Below are positions 57,855 to 64,000 of a stretch of 64,000 nt of DNA, piece by piece; positions within the stretch are counted from its first letter, which is position 1; each line of letters starts with the position of its first letter. The position numbers and the translations under genes were made by a program. Location of the stretch: NCBI RefSeq assembly GCF_010389155.1, contig NC_057766.1, forward strand, positions 30,885,516-30,949,515, read 5' to 3'. The stretch is from Erigeron canadensis (Eukaryota; Streptophyta; Magnoliopsida; Asterales; Asteraceae). The notes below the pieces were generated by a model that was not told the DNA's origin, made no database searches, and saw only the letters and a program-made list of their open reading frames with translations.

Positions 57855-58628
57855 TTGATCACTTCACTAAGGACTAATATCTATATATCTTATCTTATTT
57901 TTATTATTAATTCATGCTTTTTTTAATGTGTATAAATTAGTTATAGTCTTGCCATAAAATTTAAGAGTAGGCTTTTGATATGAAAATACAAATTTTTTTG
58001 CATTATATTAACAACCCCAAGGGTTGTTATTATAAAATTCTATAGGGCACGTTTGATATGGACAAATTTAGAGAAGTGAATGGAAATAGAGAGAATTGAA
58101 TTTGATTGAGAAATATAGTGAATTTCTATGTTTGATAATGACAGAGGAATTTGATATGAGAAATAAGTTGTAATCATTTCTTATATTTGGTGAGAAAAAT
58201 AGAGAAATGAAAATAGAACTATATTACAATGGATTCACAACCAAACAACTTTTTTGACATCGGGCGCATAAAACCAAAATAAACTACAGTGCAGCAATGC
58301 TCTTATAGATATGTATCATGCCGAATATTTCAAGTGTTCGTTTTAACCATTTAGTCATCTACTACTACTTCGAACTTTCAATCCCAAACATAACTTAAAG
58401 TATAGTGAATAACTATTTCATTAGTTCAAAAACTTCTTAAGTGAAATCATAGATGATAGATTCATACATTTACATGTAAGCAGGGGTGGAGACAGAATAC
58501 AAGCAATATCAACCTATTAAGTTTCGATGGTTAGTGTACTTAAGTTGAGTTCATAGATATATATTGAACCGGTATAACAAGCTTAAATAAGTTTTACTTG
58601 ATTAAAACTTTAACTTTTTTTTTTTTAA
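57855..58628. other. AT-rich intergenic DNA, no gene seen
   Basis: A GGGCACGTTTGATATGG stretch at 58045 resembles the start of a hAT-type MITE but no matching end was fixed. Confidence 0.45.
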
Positions 58629-58800
58629 GGCATTCTATTCTATACCTACTCCTAAATTACACGTATATCTGAAAACCAGTACTCTCGAAAAACCCCTATT
58701 AATCCACCCTCACAAATGTGAGAAGTAGGACTCGAAGTCTCGAACCCAGGTGGATCTCCTCAAGGTCAAAGACCTTACCAATGGGCCACTTTTGCCTCCG
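58629..58800 (-). mobile_element. tRNA-derived SINE, minus strand
   Basis: Minus strand: GTGGCCCATTGGTAAGGTC (A box), then GGGTTCGAGACTTCGAGTCC (B box), then a tail ending near the T run (58616-58627). Lies 100 bp downstream of the VDAC stop. Confidence 0.6.
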
Positions 58801-58899
58801 TTTAGACGATTTTTTGGCTCCACCCATGTAAGTTAAACATTTCTTAATCAGATAGTCAGATATCCTAAAATAATGTACTCTAACTTTTTGTTTTATTTA

Positions 58900-61800
58900 T
58901 CAAAGCTTGAGCACAAGAGCCAAACCAAACTTTGGAGTTTTGTGCAAGGCTTTGATGTCGAGTTCACTAGATAAAGTCACAATCGATTTAGGAACTATCT
59001 CATGCTGCAAGAGTGCACTTAGCTTTGTACAATTGGTGAGCCTGGCCTTAACCATTGTTCGATGATCAAATGCATAGCACCCTCCAACCACATAGTCGGT
59101 CTTGTTTTTTGATAACTTTCTGGTAATCTCCGCTGCAGCCGCAGTCTTTCTTGACACATTAAAATATTGTAGATATGATGCCTTAACCGTGTCCCCTTTG
59201 TCATCCCTGAAAATAGTTTTTATTTAATTATCCCATAATCTGTTGATTACTTACAGGACCATAGAAGCATGAGAGGAGATTTTTAGTTGCAATTGCTTAC
59301 AGGACCATAGAAGCAGTAGAATGTGGTGAGTTAACATTGATACCAATAGCAAAATTCAAGAATTTACTAGAAGACGCCTCATAGGCCGCCTTTGCACCCA
59401 AGGCAAATGCTGTTGTCCCAAATGTTGCCGAAACATCAACAGTCGGAGTTTGATTCAAAGCCATTGTTGATGTTAAAGTAGCATGCTGATGAAAGTAGTA
59501 AACCTCGAGCTACCAGAAGGAAAAATTAAGTGATCATAAATCAGACATTATATGAATTGAAGCAATAAATGAACATATACCTTGCTAGGTTTAAAATCAG
59601 GTAATTGAAATGAAGCAATGGTCTTTGTTGAGGGGGCTATCTCTGTGATAGATAATGTTCCAGCTGCAATCTGCATAGTTGCTTTAATAATGAAAATAAG
59701 CTAATATACGATCGTAACTAGATGATCTCCCTCTACTTATTGAATAAGTTTTTGGAATGGGTTGTTATTATGGTATATACTTTTTCTTTTATTGTTGTTG
59801 CCTATATTTTGTAACCAAAGTTATTTTTGCAGGTGTTTGATAACTTTTTTTTCAGCTCTATAAGTACCATATCGGTCCATTCCAAATACTTTAGTTATCA
59901 AATGTGTTTAAGAAACTAATTACCAAAATGAACCACTTCACAGTGTTTGCTATTTTGTGACATTAGCCCGCGTTTAATTTGTCAAATTTAAGAACATATA
60001 TCTACGCAAAGAAGAACGGACCTTGCTAGATTTAAAATCTCCAAGTTTGAATGAAGCACTGGTGTTTGTTGAGGGCACAAGATCCTTCCCAGTTAAATTT
60101 AAGTTAATCTGCATAATCAATGTAATTAATGAGCTTGCATTTGACATTTTTTTGGAAAAAAATTAACTACAGAACGTACATTTGATATTGCAGTGTTTGC
60201 TATCTTGTGACGTTAGACCGTTTAATTTGTCAAATGTAAGAAGTAAGAACGTACGTCTAGGCAATGAAGAACGTACCTTGCTAGATTTAGAATCACCAAG
60301 TTTGAATGAAGCAATCGTGTTTGTTGAGGGCACAAGATCCTTCAAAGTTAATCTCAAATTAAACTGCATAAACAATGTAGTTAATGAGCTTGCATTTGAT
60401 TTTTCTTTTTTGGAAAAAAAATTAACTACAGAACATATATACATTTAATTTTGCATCTAAATTGACACCAATTGACGCCTTCTTAGACTTGTAGACTGCT
60501 TCAACATCTGCGGCTGGGACACCATTTTTATTTGTTGTCGTTGATGTAAATGTCTGCGATCAATAAATAAAACAAAGTCAGTAACACTCTACGAGTCACA
60601 TAGAACCACCATGAATCATCCAAACAAGTGAGTCAACTTTCATGTACATACCATGCCTGTAACACTAGTCGTTGAAATGGAAAGTTTTCGATCCAGCAGG
60701 TAGTCCTTGGTGAGCACATCTATAAATAACACAAGTATACATGAAATTACCATTGTTATTGCGCCTTGGTGAGATCAGTTATTTAAATTTTAAAGTGTAC
60801 GTGGGGAGTGAAATCCACAACTAACAAAGCAGCGGACACAGACATTGTAACACGATGGTCTGGTCGCGACTCACAACAGTCAGCTGTCTCCTCAAAAAAA
60901 TTATGCTGGTAATTATGCAGATATTAATGGTATTTATGCAAATTTTCCATTTTTTTTTTTTTTTTTGTACAGTCAAATTTGCTTTACATGGTTAATGTTT
61001 TAACTTTGCCGGTTTGCCCCTTGATAATAACTTTGTGGCTTATCAAGTTAGCAAGACGTTGATCGTTTTTGGAGACTAAAACAAATTTATGAAATAGGGC
61101 CTTCTTGATCAAAAATTCAACATAGATTATACTAAAGCTTAGACACACTTTATTATGTCTCTATATCTATACTATTCTACTAACATGGTGTCGGTACAAT
61201 GCAACAAGAGTCAATATTTTCTATTCATGGCTTTCATGACTCTTTATATGGTTTAATATTTGAGAAAATAATTTAAATTATGGTTTATTTATTGGTTTAT
61301 TCTTTTTGGTTACAAAAAAATATTTTAAATTATGAAAAAGTATATCTATTTTTTTGTTAGACATGTTTATCTACACCATTTTTATAAAGTATAAGAGACA
61401 GTGGCTTACTTTTTTAAAATTTAAAGACTTACATAGACGTAAGTATGTGTTGTAAAACTTTATTGGAACCGATCTGGGTCATTGACCCTTCTTTTGTATT
61501 AGGTAATAGATTTATATTCCGTGTAGAAAACGCGGATTGTAGAATAACATTATTTTTAGATAATATAATGAACTATTGATTAAAATATATGCCTTGTTTA
61601 TTGTAAAACAATTATACTCTAATAACTTTTCAAAGAAGCTATATCCATTTATTTTATATATTTAAAATGGTTAGTGGATGATTAATTAGTGCATGATGAT
61701 ATAAGAGTGACATAAAAAAAATATTGTCAGCAATGCTAAACACTTGACAAGTTAGCTTTTTTTTATGTCATGTTTCTATCTCCTTTAGAATATTAGGTGA

Positions 61801-63474
61801 TAAAAAATGAATTCATCCCACCTTGCTCATGGTGAAAGTCGGAATTTATTGTAAACATTATAAAATGAATATAGACACCTACTAATTTCTTTTTAACCCC
61901 AAAGACTATTCGTCTTTATATCGCGTGGGTAATATTGTAGTAAGGGAGTGATATTCATACAACAAGTTTTAGCCATCTACAACAAATGTATAACATTTAT
62001 TGCTCAGTATATAATTGTATTATGCAGGAATTGTTGTAGATAGTTAAGCTTTAGGAATTGTTGTAGCAATATCACTTCCCTTATGGTAATAGTATGATAT
62101 ATTAATGAATTAATTACATAAATTGAGAGTTTGACTAAATAAGATAAATAGGGAAAGGATTCCTTCAAGTTACTTCCTCAACTTGACTCAAGTTGAGGAA
62201 ATCTTGACCCCTAAATGAAAATCAAAGATCAAGATTTAAAGACCATTGATTTTCATCTAAGGGTTAAGATTACCCTAAGATTATTGGTCCCTGTAGTTTG
62301 TCCATTTTAGCAATTAAGGCCATTTTTCAAGGTTCATTGCAATTGGGGTTTTATTTTGAGAATTTTTAGCTTCTTGCTCCCTAAATTGGCGGATCCTTTA
62401 AAGAGTGACGTCAAGTGTGTACGTGACCATCACATGCATGGGCATTTTTGTATTTTCCTCCTCAACTTCCCCCTACATGTCCCGTTTCCCCTTATTTATA
62501 TCCGATAATGCCCCTTTCTCCCATGTTATCCCTAAATCAATTATGAACCCTAATAAATAAATAAATAAAACACACACACACAAAATAAAATGTTAAACCA
62601 TAGAATAATAGTTTGTAGATATGGTTCTTATTTTATTATTCACACCTTTTGGACATTAATATAATCAAGGCAGATGGTATCTCAGCTAGTGTAAAATAGT
62701 ATAATTTTTACATCTAATTTTATTTTTAAAGATAAAAAAATCTTACTTTTTTACCCCAACAAAGAAACCATCATTCGGCATTATTACATATTTACATGTC
62801 TAAGAGGTGCTAACAATAAAAGGAGAACCACACCTACATTCTACTATTCTTTGATCTTATATTATATTGTGTTTTTTTTTCTCTCAATTAGGGTTCATAA
62901 TTTATTTACATTAATAGGAATATAAACGAGTATATTTAGTCCGACTATTCACATTGATACAAATTTAGTTCTAATTTTTAAAGTTTGTTCTATGTATAAT
63001 TGTATATACATAAAAACAGTTAGTGCCGTTCAAAAAGAAAAAACATAAAAACAGTTAGGTCTTCAAAAAGCGAGGTCTAAAGCCAAAAATTTAGCAATTT
63101 TAACTCTCGCCCCAATGAGGCTAAGCCACCTGCCTCCATATTCCGTTTATATATGTTGTGCTCCAATGTGGCTAAGCTTGTTTGTTTCACTTTTTTGTTT
63201 CTTAACGTTTTCTGGTTTGTTGTTTGTGGGTGTGATCATTATCGCACTTTGGTTGCATTATTCGGACCAAAATTCCTATCCGCCATTTGTCTAAAAAGTG
63301 ACATGTACAATTAAGCAAAGAGAGGAATTGAAGTTACCTACCTTGAGAAACCTTGCCAAAGTTAGAGAAGAGTCCTGGCCCAGTTTTCATTGTTGTTGGA
63401 CTTGAAGTTATAGGTGGTGTTTGGTTACTTGTTTTCCTCAGCTTTTTTGGATTTCGATTTTTTGATGTCGCCAT
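58900..63474 (-). CDS. VDAC: VDAC, mitochondrial outer membrane porin, 8 exons
   Basis: Voltage-dependent anion channel for metabolites. Exons: 63474-63342, 60719-60652, 60553-60443, 60363-60277, 60108-60022, 59670-59581, 59509-59301, 59206-58900, all GT-AG; 363 aa from the first ATG, 335 from the ATG of MKTGPGLFSNFGK (Met29), which is where family members start. Recognisable: GPGLF near the start, TEIAPSTKTIASF in exon 6, VDVSATFGT in exon 7, and the porin C-terminus VKARLTNCTKLSALLQHE to KFGLALVLKL. Exons 4, 5 and 6 are tandem copies of one canonical exon, adding 58 residues to a family norm near 276. Intron 1 is 2.6 kb and holds a MITE. No frame defect. Confidence 0.92.
59245..59313 (-). 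other. Tandemly duplicated exon 7 end and splice donor
   Basis: GCTTCTATGGTCCTGTAAG occurs at the true exon 7 boundary (59301, donor GTAAGC) and again 46 nt downstream (donor GTAAGT after 59255). The second donor matches the splice consensus better, but using it reads straight into TAA. Confidence 0.8.
60022..60363 (-). other. Duplicated VDAC exons 4 and 5 with flanking introns
   Basis: Exon 4 (60363-60277) and exon 5 (60108-60022), 87 nt each, share KDLVPSTNT(I/S)ASFKLGD and KSSK. The 255 bp repeat unit includes intron sequence (GTGTTTGCTAT, TTAATTTGTCAAAT and CCTTGCTAGATTTA on the plus strand). Exon 6 (59670-59581, 90 nt) is the third, more diverged copy, ending IAPSTKTIASFQLPDFKPSK. All three start and end in phase 0. 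Confidence 0.93.
61941..62083. mobile_element. MITE in VDAC intron 1
   Basis: TAAGGGAGTGATATT at the left and its inverse ATATCACTTCCCTTA at the right, about 140 bp apart. The inner repeat includes ACAACAA/TTGTTGT and TTAGCC/TTAAGC. TA at both edges could be a target duplication, as for Stowaway-like elements. Confidence 0.65.
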
Positions 63475-63515
63475 TACAATTTACGAACAAATAAAGATGG
63501 GGAGTTTTTGTTAGA

Positions 63516-63518
<3 letters not shown>

Positions 63519-63561
<43 letters not shown>
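63519..63561. repeat. (AT)n microsatellite before VDAC
   Basis: About 20 AT units only 45 bp upstream of the first VDAC ATG. It likely lies in the leader or core promoter, so its length may be variable. Confidence 0.9.
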
Positions 63562-63565
<4 letters not shown>

Positions 63566-64000
63566 CAAAAGCACCGTAGCAGCCGAACTAGATGAAAATT
63601 GTATGTTTGTAATAAGGTAATCACACTTTTTGTCTTTTGGGTAACAACCAATGAGAAGGAGGGGTTTGTTGAATCAGTAGGACCACATAAGTACACACAC
63701 CAGATGAACCTTTGAAGGCCGGCCCAAATATAATTTTTAATAATAAAAAATTAAAATTTTCAAGCGTAATTGGTAGTTCGCTACATGTAAAGGGCAAATC
63801 TCAATTTCAATCTCAATCTGATCTGAAATAAGTAGTAACATATAATGTGACAAATTAACCACCTAAGTATGATATTTTCCTTATCTAATAAACCCAAAAA
63901 ACAATATAAAAAAAAAATATTATAGTTAGACATATACGGAGTATAATATTTTTATGTTTTATAAAAGACAACAATTTTTAAAAAAATTTATAAATATTTA
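63562..64000. other. VDAC upstream region, no gene seen
   Basis: Would hold the VDAC promoter. GGCCGGCCCAAATATAAT at about 63717 includes a GGCCCA site II-like motif (reverse complement TGGGCC). The rest is AT-rich. Confidence 0.45.

Noticed and set aside
1..64000. CRISPR arrays, operons, ribosome binding sites
   Set aside because: The window is plant nuclear DNA; repeats seen are transposon ends, microsatellites or tandem duplications without spacer structure.

Overview
The window is nuclear DNA of a flowering plant, almost certainly a eudicot. The evidence is interrupted genes with GT-AG introns, a plant UGT71-type glycosyltransferase cluster, a chloroplast-type APS kinase, a mitochondrial-type peptide deformylase, a plant ribosomal protein promoter (telo-box plus site II), and dense plant transposon debris (LTR elements, a LINE, SINEs, Helitron-like and MITE insertions). 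The style of the UGTs hints at an asterid such as a composite, but I cannot fix the species.

Layout. 1-10.3 kb: no gene; hAT-like repeats and a Helitron-like element split by a 2.6 kb solo LTR. 10.36-12.72 kb (minus): a complete seven-exon APS kinase. 17.02-17.46 kb (plus): single-exon RPL26. 20.5-45.3 kb: five full-length, intronless, same-strand UGT genes (here UGT-1 to UGT-5), with two UGT 5' relics inside a duplicated block that also carries the RPL26 downstream flank. A three-level transposon nest (Helitron, then LINE, then solo LTR) sits after UGT-3. 39.55-41.24 kb (minus): peptide deformylase 1A between UGT-4 and UGT-5, with a premature stop just after the active site. 45.9-46.2 kb: relic of a VDAC porin gene. 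47-57.9 kb: repeats, including a CACTA-derived tandem array and a gag-bearing Gypsy remnant with PBS and 5' LTR. 58.9-63.5 kb (minus): an eight-exon VDAC porin gene in which one exon is present three times in tandem.

The UGT genes fall into three visible types: UGT-1 and UGT-2 are close copies, UGT-4 and UGT-5 are close copies including about 0.9 kb of upstream DNA, and UGT-3 is intermediate. They probably glucosylate small phenolic or terpenoid acceptors, but the acceptors cannot be read from the sequence. The housekeeping genes (APS kinase, RPL26, PDF1A, VDAC) have no evident pathway link with the cluster. The APS kinase supplies PAPS for sulfation, the deformylase trims organelle proteins, and VDAC is a mitochondrial outer membrane channel.

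Most striking: the phase-0 exon triplication in VDAC, which could give a channel with extra beta-strands or mutually exclusive exons; the in-frame stop in PDF1A followed by conserved coding sequence; paired GC-rich perfect palindromes near two UGT genes; and the nested transposons that can be ordered in time.
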